Shown here piece after piece: positions 8,617 through 17,004 of a stretch of 64,000 nucleotides of DNA. This stretch comes from JBCCGI01 sp039029355 (GTDB taxonomy: Bacteria > Planctomycetota > UBA1135 > GCA-002686595): assembly GCA_039029355.1 (NCBI GenBank), contig JBCCGI010000023.1, forward strand, positions 1-64,000, given 5' to 3'. The first letter of the stretch is position 1. Each line of letters starts with the position of its first letter. The notes under the pieces are model-generated. The model saw nothing but the letters and a program-made list of their open reading frames with translations, was not told where the DNA came from and did not search any database. Both the position numbers and the translations under genes were made by a program.

Positions 8617-9818
8617 TGGGACGCGGTCGCTCACAGACGGTGCAGGGAGCGCCGGGACAGCTCACGATCACGGGCTTCCTCGAGGAGATGGCGCGCCGCG
8701 CCACGATCAAGGACCCGATGCGGCCCGCGATCAGGCTGTTCCTGGTCGTGCTCGCGCTGATGGCCGTCGGCCTCGTCGTCCAGGCGAGCGCGCTTGCGAC
8801 CACGCGCACCCCGGAGGACTTCCGCGCCGAGCTGATCTCGCAGGTCGCCTTCCGCTTCGCGGGCATCGCGGTGCTCGTGTGCATGTTCCGCGTCGGCCCG
8901 GCCGGGCTGCTGCGCGTACTGCCGCACCTGGTGATGCTCTGCCTCGCGGCGCTGGTGCTGGTCTACTCGCCGATGGGGGAGGGGCTCAACGGCGCCAACC
9001 GCTGGCTCGACCTCGGGGTGGTGTCGTTCCAGCCGTCCGAGCTGGCGCGCATCGTGCTGATCCTGTGGGTCGCGCAGCGCTGCGTGAAGCTGGGCCCGCT
9101 GGTCGTCGACATGCGCCGCGGCGTGCTGCCGATGCTCGCCTTCGTGCTCGTGTTCTTCTTCCTCATCCTGTGCGAGACCGACCTCGGCGCGGCGATGCTG
9201 CTGCTGATCTGCTCGTTCGCGGTGATGTGGGTCGGAGGCGCGCGCCTGCTGCCTATCGCGATGTCGCTCGTCAGCGTCGGCGGAGGAGTGATCGTCGCCG
9301 CGGCGGCCTTCGTGCCGTACATGCGCAGCCGCATCGCGATGTTCTTCGGCGAGGTACACAACGAGCAGCTCGCCGACACGTCCTACGCCATGTCGACCGG
9401 CGGCGCCCTCGGCAGCGGACTGACGCTCGGCCCCGCGCGCAACGCGGGCGTGCCGTACCTCGAGTCCGACTGCGTCTTCGGCCTCGTCGGCGAAGAGCTC
9501 GGCCTGCTCGGCATGTGGCTCGTGCTCGGCCTGCTGGTCGCATTCCTGTGGTTCTCCCTGCGGCTGGTGCTGTCCGTCCGCGATCGCTTCGAGGCCCTCG
9601 CCTCCTTCGGCCTGCTCGTCTCGGTGGCGCTGCAGGCGATGCTGCACGTGCAGGTGGTCGCCGGCCTCGCGCCGCCCAAGGGCATGACGCTCCCCTTCAT
9701 CTCCGACGGGGGGACGTCGCTCCTCGTCTCGTCCCTGGCGGTCGGCCTCGCCCTTGGCGCGGCACGCCGCTCGCAAGCAACCGATCCCCCATGCAGCCCA
9801 TCGAACGCTACGGCCTGA
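8616..9818 (+). CDS. ftsW: SEDS peptidoglycan glycosyltransferase FtsW/RodA family
   Basis: SEDS proteins polymerise lipid II into glycan strands together with a class B PBP. This 400-residue protein has about ten membrane segments after a cytoplasmic tail of about 35 residues. Recognisable motifs are GANRWLDLG, FQPSELARI, and the conserved acidic loop ESDCVFGLVGEELG, where the Asp matches the catalytic Asp of FtsW/RodA. Location with ftsI, murG and murC argues for FtsW over RodA. Its 3' end overlaps the next ORF by 28 bp. Confidence 0.93.
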   Translation: MGRGRSQTVQGAPGQLTITGFLEEMARRATIKDPMRPAIRLFLVVLALMAVGLVVQASALATTRTPEDFRAELISQVAFRFAGIAVLVCMFRVGPAGLLRVLPHLVMLCLAALVLVYSPMGEGLNGANRWLDLGVVSFQPSELARIVLILWVAQRCVKLGPLVVDMRRGVLPMLAFVLVFFFLILCETDLGAAMLLLICSFAVMWVGGARLLPIAMSLVSVGGGVIVAAAAFVPYMRSRIAMFFGEVHNEQLADTSYAMSTGGALGSGLTLGPARNAGVPYLESDCVFGLVGEELGLLGMWLVLGLLVAFLWFSLRLVLSVRDRFEALASFGLLVSVALQAMLHVQVVAGLAPPKGMTLPFISDGGTSLLVSSLAVGLALGAARRSQATDPPCSPSNATA

Positions 9819-10879
9819 TCGCCCTCATCTTTCTCGCCATCACCATCGCGGCGGCCTGCCTCTGGGAGCCCGACGAGGATGGCTCCAAGGGCGCCGGCGT
9901 GGCCGGCGTCGCGGCCAAGTCGGCCGAGGTGAAGAAGAAGCTGCAGCAGAAGCAGCCCGACGCGTCACGCGACTTCGTCAGCGCGCGCTCGAAGCCGCGC
10001 GAGGGCAGGCCGCTGAACGCCAAGCAAGCCGCGGACCTGGTCGCCCAGCGCGAGCAAGAGGCGGCGCGGAACGAGCCGCGCGCACGTGGCGACGAGATCC
10101 GCTCGAAGGGCCAGGGCCGGGGCGAGGAGATGCGCCGCAAGGCCGAGCAGCAGCGCGCGGCCAAGAACGGGCAGGGGCAGCCGGCCGGCAAGCAGGGCGG
10201 GCAGAAGACCGCCAAGCACGGCGGGGGCGCGCAGGGGGGCAAGCAGTCGAAGCCGAAGGAGCACAAGCAGGACGCGGGCAGCCACATCGGCGAGCGCGCG
10301 CAGGACGTGCTCACGACCGCGCTCGGGAAGGCGCGCGACGTGGCCGGCAAGCTGCGCACCGACCCGCGCCCCGCGAAGCGCACCTACGTCGTGAAGGGCG
10401 GCGACACGCTCAGCGAGATCGCCGAGCGCGAGCTCGGCCGCAGCTCGCGCTACCCCGAGATCGTCGCGCTCAACCCGGGCCTCGATCCGCTCAAGCTCCG
10501 CGAGGGCGCGCGCATCGTGCTGCCCACGCCCGGCGAGAAGGCGACGGCGCCCAAGGAGGTCACCGGCGTGGGACGCGTCGCCGAGGCCGACCGCAAGAAG
10601 GCGGGCAAGGGCAGCGCCAAGGGCGGCGGGCCGGTCTACGTCGTGCGCAAGAACGACTCGCTGTGGAAGATCGCGGCGACGGCGCTCGGCGACGGGGGAC
10701 GCTACCCCGAGATCGTCGCGCTCAACCCCGACCTCAATCCCGATCGCATCATCGAGGGTCAGCGCCTGAAGATGCCTGCCGGCGGCGCCGTGCGTCCCAA
10801 GCCCGAGCGCAAGTCCAAGCCCAGCGGCGAGCAGGTCGCGCGCGCGGCCGCGCCGGCCAAGCGGGGGAAGGTCCGTTGA
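9791..10879 (+). CDS. Membrane-anchored protein with two LysM domains
   Basis: The 362-residue product has one N-terminal membrane span (about residues 8-24). A long Lys/Gln/Ala/Gly-rich, low-complexity, probably disordered linker follows (about 30-195). Then come two LysM peptidoglycan-binding modules: YVVKGGDTLSEIAERELG near residue 198 and YVVRKNDSLWKIAATALG near residue 283, both sharing RYPEIVALNP. It likely bridges the inner membrane and peptidoglycan. It sits where divisome genes occur in other dcw clusters, so a cell-division role is plausible but inferred. The start ATG lies inside ftsW. No catalytic domain is visible. Confidence 0.85.
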   Translation: MQPIERYGLIALIFLAITIAAACLWEPDEDGSKGAGVAGVAAKSAEVKKKLQQKQPDASRDFVSARSKPREGRPLNAKQAADLVAQREQEAARNEPRARGDEIRSKGQGRGEEMRRKAEQQRAAKNGQGQPAGKQGGQKTAKHGGGAQGGKQSKPKEHKQDAGSHIGERAQDVLTTALGKARDVAGKLRTDPRPAKRTYVVKGGDTLSEIAERELGRSSRYPEIVALNPGLDPLKLREGARIVLPTPGEKATAPKEVTGVGRVAEADRKKAGKGSAKGGGPVYVVRKNDSLWKIAATALGDGGRYPEIVALNPDLNPDRIIEGQRLKMPAGGAVRPKPERKSKPSGEQVARAAAPAKRGKVR

Positions 10880-11073
10880 GCGGCCGGCTCCGCACCGCCT
10901 TCGTCGCGGCTTGCTTCGTCGTGGCCGCGCTGCACCTTCCGCGCGCGCTCTCGTCGGCACGTGCGGGTCTCGTGGGCCCGTACCGCGACGTGGGGCCCGC
11001 GCCGGACGCGGTAGCCGGCGCGCAGCCCGCGGAGGAAACGGCGGTTCAGGTCGCCGTCACGGCGGGCATGTGA
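10876..11073 (+). CDS. Small single-pass membrane protein between LysM gene and murG
   Basis: A 65-residue ORF starts at TTG, sharing TTGA with the upstream stop, and ends 6 bp before murG. It has an N-terminal hydrophobic helix (about residues 7-22) followed by a proline/alanine-rich extracytoplasmic tail. Its size recalls the short bitopic proteins of dcw clusters, but no family signature is seen and it is too short and divergent to call FtsQ. Coupling to its neighbours and the lack of any other use for this gap support it being real. Confidence 0.55.
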   Translation: MSGRLRTAFVAACFVVAALHLPRALSSARAGLVGPYRDVGPAPDAVAGAQPAEETAVQVAVTAGM

Positions 11074-11079
11074 AGCGCT

Positions 11080-12231
11080 TTGGAGAGCAGGTGCGACGAC
11101 CCGGGCTACACGCTTTCGCTGGCCGGCGGTGGGACGGGCGGCCACGTGGTGCCGGGTTTGCACCTGCTCTCTCATCTCCGGCGCGCGGGCGCTCCGCCGG
11201 CGCGCGTGGTCTGGTTCCTGACCGGTAGGGCGGTCGAGGCCCAGGTGCTGGAAGGCGCGGAGGAGGAGCTCGCGCCGACGGTCCTGGAGCGCGTCCCGCT
11301 CGCCCTCGAGCCCCCGGGCGGCGGGGCCCCCTCGCGCCCGCGGGTGCTGGCGCGCGCGTTCCCCGAGACGCTGCGCGCGCGTCGCGCGCTCTCCCGCACG
11401 GCGGCCAAGGTCGTCCTCGGGCTCGGCGGCTTCACGAGCATGCCGGCGGCGCTCGCCGCCAAGTCGCTGGGGCTGCCGTTCGCGCTGCTCGAGATCAACG
11501 CGGCGTCGGGCCGCGCGACGCGCGCGCTGACGCCGCTCGCAGCGAGAATCTTCCACGCCTGGCCCGACACCGTGCCCGCGCGGGCCGACGAGCGCCACCT
11601 GGTTTGCGGACCGCCGCTCGCACCCGCGTTCCTGGCCGCGCCGCCGGACGAGGCGGAGTCCGCCGGCGAGCGCGCGCAGCAGGGGCTCGACCCGGAGCGT
11701 CCGCTGCTGCTCGTCCTCGGCGGCAGCCAGGGGGCCAAGCCGCTCAACGCCTTCGTGCGCGACGCCGCCGGCGCGCTGATCGAGGCCGGCGCGCAGGTCG
11801 TCCACCAGGTGGGACCGGGGCGGCTCGACGAGGGGCTGGCGCCCAGCGCCGGCTATCGGCCGGTCGAATACCTGCGCCCGGTGCACGGCATGCTGCGCGC
11901 CGCGACGTTGGTGCTGTGCCGCGGGGGAGCGTCGACGGTGGCCGAGGTCGGCGCCACCGGCCGCCCCGCGGTGGTCGTGCCGTATCCGCACTCGCCCGAC
12001 GCGCACCAGCAACGCAACGCCGAGCGCCTTGGCGAGGGGGCGGTGATCGTGCCCCAGGAGGAGCTGGGCGAGCGCCTGCTCCCGCTCGTCCAACGCCTGC
12101 TCGCGCCCGCGGGCGCGGACGAGCTGCGCCGGCGTGCGGCGGCCTCCGCGGAGGCGGTGCCGCGCGACGCCGGCGAGCGCATGGCTGAAGCGCTTCTCAC
12201 GCTTGCGAAACTTGTGCCCCGCGGCGGCTGA
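11080..12231 (+). CDS. murG: Lipid II synthase MurG (UDP-GlcNAc transferase)
   Basis: MurG adds GlcNAc to lipid I on the inner face of the membrane, giving lipid II. The 383-residue GT28 protein has the N-terminal SLAGGGTGGHVVPG loop, LGLGGFTSMPA, LVLGGSQGAKPLN, and the C-terminal donor-binding CRGGASTVAEVGATGRP. The start is the TTG at 11080, 6 bp after the upstream stop; no in-frame ATG or GTG precedes the GGGTGGH motif. A 52-bp gap to murC follows. Confidence 0.95.
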   Translation: MESRCDDPGYTLSLAGGGTGGHVVPGLHLLSHLRRAGAPPARVVWFLTGRAVEAQVLEGAEEELAPTVLERVPLALEPPGGGAPSRPRVLARAFPETLRARRALSRTAAKVVLGLGGFTSMPAALAAKSLGLPFALLEINAASGRATRALTPLAARIFHAWPDTVPARADERHLVCGPPLAPAFLAAPPDEAESAGERAQQGLDPERPLLLVLGGSQGAKPLNAFVRDAAGALIEAGAQVVHQVGPGRLDEGLAPSAGYRPVEYLRPVHGMLRAATLVLCRGGASTVAEVGATGRPAVVVPYPHSPDAHQQRNAERLGEGAVIVPQEELGERLLPLVQRLLAPAGADELRRRAAASAEAVPRDAGERMAEALLTLAKLVPRGG

Positions 12232-12283
12232 ATCGTCGGCCGGCCGATTGATCCGGCCTCGCCAACTTGTTGAATGGGGATCC

Positions 12284-13768
12284 ATGACGCACCCGCACGC
12301 CTCCGCCTCCCTCGGCACGCTTCCCCGGCACATCCACCTGCTCGGCGTCGGAGGAGCCGGGGTCAGCGGGGCGGCGCGCGTGCTGTCGGCGGCCGGTCAC
12401 GTGCTGAGCGGCCACGACCGCGCCCCCGCGGGCAGCTTCGCGGCGCTAGAGGAGCTCGGCGTCGCGCTCGCCCTCGGCGAGTCGCGCCGCGAGGGGCTGC
12501 CCGCGTCGGCCGAGCTGGTCGTGCGGTCGGCTGCCGTGCCCGAGACCGACCCCCAGGTCGTCGCGGCGCGTGAGCGCGGCGTCGAGGTCTGGAAGTACGC
12601 CGACCTGCTCGGCCGGCTGACCGCGGACCGCGTGAGCCTCGCGGTGGCCGGCACGCACGGCAAGACCACCACCTCGTGGATGCTGTGGCACGCGCTCGAG
12701 GGGATCGGCGCCTACCTGCGCACGCCGGTGCCCGGCGCGCTGATCGGCGGCGTCGACCGGCGGCTCTCGACCAACGCGCTTGCGGGGAGCCCGGACGGTT
12801 GGTTCGCGGTCGAGGCCTGCGAGTACGACCGCACGTTCCTGAAGGTCCGCGCGTCGGGGGCGGCGATCACGAACGTCGAGGGCGATCACCTCGACTACTA
12901 CGGCACCGTCGAGGCGGTCGAGGAGGCCTTCGCGCGCTTCGCCGATCAGGTGCACGGCGAGGGGCTGATCGTCCTTGGCCGCGACGTGCCGGAGAGCGTC
13001 GAGGGGGCGGCCCACGCGCACGTGTGGCGGCTCGGGCGCGAGGTGCAGGTCGACCTGATCTCCGAGCGCGCCGGCCTGTTTCGCCTGCGCCTGCGCGGTC
13101 CCGGCTGGGCGACGCCCGAGCTCGGGCTGCAGGTGCCGGGCGCGTTCCAGGTCGACAACGCGGCGCTCGCGCTCGCGCTTGCGGTCGGCAGCGCCCAGCG
13201 TTCGCCCGCCGGACGCGACGCCGACCCCTCGGGCATCGCCGCCGCGGCGGCCGAGGGACTGGAGCGCTTCCTCGGCGTGGGGCGGAGGTTCGAGCCCTGG
13301 GCGAACCTGCCCGGCATCGACGTGATCCACGACTACGCGCATCACCCGACCGAGGTGCGCGTCACCCTGGAAGCGGCGCGGCGCGCTTTCCCCGGGCGCG
13401 CGCTCCACGTGCTCTTCCAGCCGCACCAGCACAGCCGCACCGCGCGCTTCCTCGACGACTTCGTCGACAGCCTGCGCGCCGCGGACCACGTGGTCGTCGC
13501 CGACGTCTACGGCGCGCGCGCGCACGTCGACGGCGATCGCTTCGCCGGCGCGCCGGAGCTCGTCGACGGGCTGCGCTCGATCCACGTCGACGCGGCGAGC
13601 GGCGGCCCGCTCGGCTCCGCCCTCGCGCGCGCCGCCGAGGCGCTGCCCCAGGACGGGAGCGGGCCCAGCGTGCTGATGGTGCTCGGCGCCGGCGACATCG
13701 AGCACGTGCGCGAGGAGCTCCTCCAGCGGATCGAGTTCCGCCTGGCGACCGCGCCGCGGGAGCACTAG
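12284..13768 (+). CDS. murC: UDP-N-acetylmuramate--L-alanine ligase MurC
   Basis: MurC adds the first stem-peptide residue to UDP-MurNAc. The 494 residues show the N-terminal LLGVGGAGVSGAARV loop, the ATP-binding VAGTHGKTTTSWM near residue 121, EACEYDRTF, and the C-terminal HDYAHHPTEV motif. The ATG at 12284 has GGGGA (12277-12281) just upstream and puts the GVGGAG loop at the usual distance from the N-terminus. Upstream in-frame sequence is Arg/Pro-rich and unlike MurC. Confidence 0.95.
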   Translation: MTHPHASASLGTLPRHIHLLGVGGAGVSGAARVLSAAGHVLSGHDRAPAGSFAALEELGVALALGESRREGLPASAELVVRSAAVPETDPQVVAARERGVEVWKYADLLGRLTADRVSLAVAGTHGKTTTSWMLWHALEGIGAYLRTPVPGALIGGVDRRLSTNALAGSPDGWFAVEACEYDRTFLKVRASGAAITNVEGDHLDYYGTVEAVEEAFARFADQVHGEGLIVLGRDVPESVEGAAHAHVWRLGREVQVDLISERAGLFRLRLRGPGWATPELGLQVPGAFQVDNAALALALAVGSAQRSPAGRDADPSGIAAAAAEGLERFLGVGRRFEPWANLPGIDVIHDYAHHPTEVRVTLEAARRAFPGRALHVLFQPHQHSRTARFLDDFVDSLRAADHVVVADVYGARAHVDGDRFAGAPELVDGLRSIHVDAASGGPLGSALARAAEALPQDGSGPSVLMVLGAGDIEHVREELLQRIEFRLATAPREH

Positions 13769-13830
13769 TCCGAGGCGTGGGCGCGGCTTCCGCGCGAAGC
13801 CCCTTGTCCCCGCGCCGACGCCCGACGACG

Positions 13831-14835
13831 ATGGGGCCGATGGGCGCCTCTTCTTCCTCGACCACCTGGCCGTGCGCGGCCGTGCACCGCGCGCCGCTTG
13901 CGCCGCGCACGACCATGCGCATCGGCGGCGAGGCCGAGTGGTTGCTCGAGCCCGCCACGCCCGAGGAGCTGCGCGAGGCCTGGTGCGCCGCGCTCGAGCG
14001 GGGCTACGCGCCGCGCGTCCTCGGCGGGGGCGCCAACCTCCTGATCGAGGACGGCCTACACCGCGGCGTCGTGCTCACGACCGACCGCATGGCGCGCACG
14101 TTCCGGCCGGGAGCGGCGCACACTCCTGAGGAGGACGCCGCGCAGCGCGCGTCGGGTATCGAACGCGAACCCGTGCTCGTCGCCTGGGCCGGCGCGCCCA
14201 TGCCCCGCCTTTGCCGGACGGCGCGCGAGCTGGCGCTGACCGGCCTCGAGGGCCTCGCCGGCGTGCCCGGCCACATCGGCGGAGGCATCGCGATGAACGC
14301 GGGCGGGCGCTGGGGCGAGCTCTGGGACGTGGTCGAGTCCGTGCGGGTGATGACCCCGGGCGGCGAGGAGCAGGAACTCGAGCGCGACGACTGCTCCCCC
14401 GGCTATCGCGACGGCGGCCTGGGCGAGCGCATCGTGCTTAGCGCGGTGCTGCGCCTCGCGCCCGACGACCCGCAGGCGGTGCGCGAGCGCGTGCGCGGCT
14501 TCCTGGCCGAGAAGAACCAGGCCCAGCCGGTCAGCGAGCACTCCTCGGGCTGCATGTTCCGAAACCCCGACCCCGAGCTCTCCGACGGCCGTGGAGCGGG
14601 CCAGCTGATCGACGACTGCGGCGGCAAGGGGCTGAGCCGTGGCGACGCGGTGGTCAGCCCCAAGCACGGCAACTTCATCGTCAACCGCGGGAGCGCGCGG
14701 GCGGAGGATGTGCTCGGCCTGATGGGGGACGTGCGCCGCCTGGTCCGCGACCGGACGGGGATCGAGCTGATCACCGAGGTCCGCATCTGGCACCGGCCGT
14801 CCGCGGAAGGCCCCGCGGGCCCCGACGACGCCTGA
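13831..14835 (+). CDS. murB: UDP-N-acetylenolpyruvoylglucosamine reductase MurB
   Basis: MurB is the FAD enzyme that reduces enolpyruvyl-UDP-GlcNAc to UDP-MurNAc. FAD-domain motifs are RIGGEAEWLLEP, LGGGANLLIEDG and GVPGHIGGGIAMNAGG. The C-terminal domain has SSGCMFRNP and GKGLSRGDAVVSPKHGNF. In SSGCMFRNP the position of the usual catalytic Ser (as in SVFRNP-type motifs) is Cys. The start is ATG at 13831, with 13840 equally possible; no clear SD is seen. The 334-residue length is typical. It is the last gene of the dcw operon; ddl, ftsQ, ftsA and ftsZ do not follow. Confidence 0.94.
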   Translation: MGPMGASSSSTTWPCAAVHRAPLAPRTTMRIGGEAEWLLEPATPEELREAWCAALERGYAPRVLGGGANLLIEDGLHRGVVLTTDRMARTFRPGAAHTPEEDAAQRASGIEREPVLVAWAGAPMPRLCRTARELALTGLEGLAGVPGHIGGGIAMNAGGRWGELWDVVESVRVMTPGGEEQELERDDCSPGYRDGGLGERIVLSAVLRLAPDDPQAVRERVRGFLAEKNQAQPVSEHSSGCMFRNPDPELSDGRGAGQLIDDCGGKGLSRGDAVVSPKHGNFIVNRGSARAEDVLGLMGDVRRLVRDRTGIELITEVRIWHRPSAEGPAGPDDA

Positions 14836-15191
14836 CGGATCCGCTAGGGGGCGCTTCCCGGGGGCCTGCGACGGTCCCGCGGGCGCTGTGTGTGCCGCTC
14901 CTGCGAAGCGTTTAAGAAAGTCCTTATGGGATCCGCGGGCTCCGCCGATAGCGGTTCATGACCTGACCGGGACCCCCCGTCGTCCGGCGCTTCGTACCTT
15001 CCCCACCTTCCCCCACCCTTCCGGATTCGGATCGTCTCCCCATCGATCCGACCGATGCGAAGCGCCCTCCCCTGGCGGGGGGCCCCGGCGGTCGCTATCT
15101 TCTCCGCCTCGCTTGCCGATTGGGGACGGCTGCGGCCTCGCATTCCAGGTGGGAGTGCGGGGAGACGATCCTCCCCTGGGAGACGACGATC
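14836..15191 (+). promoter_or_regulatory. thrS upstream region with hairpin next to the SD
   Basis: No gene is visible in these 356 bp. Near the thrS start, CCAGGTGGGAG (15145-15155) can pair with CTCCCCTGG (15171-15179). Alternatively GGGGAG (15159-15164) pairs with CTCCCC (15171-15176). Either fold reaches the GGGAG SD (about 15178-15182), so it could control translation. In E. coli, ThrRS represses its own mRNA through a structured leader; a similar role here is inference. A TATCTT near 15096 is a weak -10 candidate. No terminator for the dcw operon is obvious. Confidence 0.4.
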
Positions 15192-16979
15192 ATGGGCGAG
15201 GAGAAGCTGGCTCCTCCGGCCGACGAGCGCGCGCAAGAGGAAGGGCCCTACCCGCTCTCGACGCTGCGCCACTCCGTGTCGCACCTGATGGCCTCGGCGG
15301 TGCAGAACCTCTTCCCGGGCGTGAAGTTCGGGTTTGGGCCGTCGATCGAGCACGGGTTCTACTACGACCTCGACCTGCCCGAGCCGCTCGAGGACAAGGA
15401 CCTCAAGCGAATCGAAAAGGAGATGCGGCGCATCGCCAAGAAGGCGGGCCCGATGGTCTGCACCGAGTTCCCGCGCGACGAAGCGCGCGCGCGGCTCGTC
15501 GCGCAGGACCAGGACTTCAAGGTCGAGGCGCTCGACGACCTCCCGGAAGACGCGACGATCACCTTCTACTCGCACGGCGAGTGGGAGGACCTGTGCGAGG
15601 GGCCGCACGTCGACACGCTCGAACGCTCCTTCGCCTTCAAGCTGCTGTCGATCGCCGGTGCGTACTGGCGCGGCGACGAGAAGCGCCCGATGCTGCAGCG
15701 CATCTACGGCACCGCGTTCTGGACGAAGGAAGACCTGAAGAAGCACCTCGAGTGGCTCGAGGAGGTCAAGAAGTCCGACCACCGCTCGCTCGGAGCCGGG
15801 CTCGACCTCTTCAGCTCGCACGAGGAGGCCGGCGCGGGCTTCATCTTCTGGCACCCCAAGATGGGGGCGGTGCGGCGCGAGATGGAGGACTTCTGGTGGG
15901 ACCTCCACCGGCGCGCGGGCTACGACGCGGTGTACACGCCGCACGTCGCGCGCGAGGACCTCTTCAAGATCTCGGGGCACCTCCAGAACTACGGCGAGAT
16001 GATGTACGCGCCGATGGAGATCGACGCGATGCCCTACCGCGTCAAGCCGATGAACTGCCCGGGGCACATCCTGATCTTCCAACGCCGCGGGCGCAGCTAC
16101 CGCGAGCTGCCGCTGCGTTGGGCCGAGCTGGGCACCGTGTACCGCTACGAGCGCTCCGGCACCCTGCACGGGATGCTGCGCGTGCGCGGCTTCACCCAGG
16201 ACGACAGCCACATCTTCTGCACCCCCGACCAGCTCGCCGACGAGATCGCCGGCGTGCTGCGGCTGTGCCACGAGATCCTGACCACGTATGGCTTCCAGTA
16301 CACCGCGTACCTCGCGACGCGGCCGGCCGAGAAGACCATCGGCGAGCCCGAGATCTGGGAGCGCGCCACCGCTGCGCTCGAAGAGGGCGCGCGCCTGGTC
16401 GACATGCCGCTCGAGCTCGACGAGGGCGGCGGCGCCTTCTACGGCCCGAAGATCGACTTCAAGATGAAGGACGCGCTCGGGCGCGAGTGGCAGACGTCCA
16501 CCGTGCAGTGCGACTTCAACCTGCCCGAGCGCTTCGACCTGCACTTCACCGACTCGGACGGCCACCTGAAGCGGCCGATCATGGTGCACCGGGCGATCTA
16601 CGGCTCGCTCGAGCGCTTCTCGGGCGTCCTCATCGAGCACTTCGGCGGCCGCTTCCCGTTCTGGCTGGCGCCGGTGCAGTGCGCGCTGATCCCGATCCGC
16701 GAGGAGCACGCCGACTACGTCCGGGGGCTCGCCGACCGGCTGCAGCGCGAGGGTCTGCGCATCGACTGCATGGACCACCCGGCGCACATGAACAAGAAGA
16801 TCAAGGACTCCGAGAAGGAGAAGGTGCCCTTCCTGCTCATCGCCGGCGAGCGCGAGGTCGAGGAGGGGACGATCACGATCCGCACCCGCGGCCAGCGCGA
16901 GCAGCAGACCGTGCCGGCCGACGAGTTCGTCGAGCGCGCGCTGGCGCTTCGCGCGAGCCGCGCACTGACGCTGGACTAG
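15192..16979 (+). CDS. thrS: Threonyl-tRNA synthetase, lacking the N-terminal TGS domain
   Basis: The 595-residue enzyme charges tRNA-Thr. It begins almost directly with the editing domain: HSVSHLMA and LCEGPHV supply the His and Cys/His residues of the SerRS-like editing site. The catalytic core has MNCPGH, the motif 2 region VYRYERSGTLHGMLRVRGF, DDSHIFC and MVHRAIYGSLERF, giving the Cys/His/His zinc ligands. A class II anticodon-binding domain ends the protein. Only about 25 residues precede the editing domain, so the TGS domain of most bacterial ThrRS is absent. The ATG has an upstream GGGAG SD. Confidence 0.95.
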   Translation: MGEEKLAPPADERAQEEGPYPLSTLRHSVSHLMASAVQNLFPGVKFGFGPSIEHGFYYDLDLPEPLEDKDLKRIEKEMRRIAKKAGPMVCTEFPRDEARARLVAQDQDFKVEALDDLPEDATITFYSHGEWEDLCEGPHVDTLERSFAFKLLSIAGAYWRGDEKRPMLQRIYGTAFWTKEDLKKHLEWLEEVKKSDHRSLGAGLDLFSSHEEAGAGFIFWHPKMGAVRREMEDFWWDLHRRAGYDAVYTPHVAREDLFKISGHLQNYGEMMYAPMEIDAMPYRVKPMNCPGHILIFQRRGRSYRELPLRWAELGTVYRYERSGTLHGMLRVRGFTQDDSHIFCTPDQLADEIAGVLRLCHEILTTYGFQYTAYLATRPAEKTIGEPEIWERATAALEEGARLVDMPLELDEGGGAFYGPKIDFKMKDALGREWQTSTVQCDFNLPERFDLHFTDSDGHLKRPIMVHRAIYGSLERFSGVLIEHFGGRFPFWLAPVQCALIPIREEHADYVRGLADRLQREGLRIDCMDHPAHMNKKIKDSEKEKVPFLLIAGEREVEEGTITIRTRGQREQQTVPADEFVERALALRASRALTLD

Positions 16980-17004
16980 TCCGAAGCCGCGAGCGCGCGC
17001 GGGC

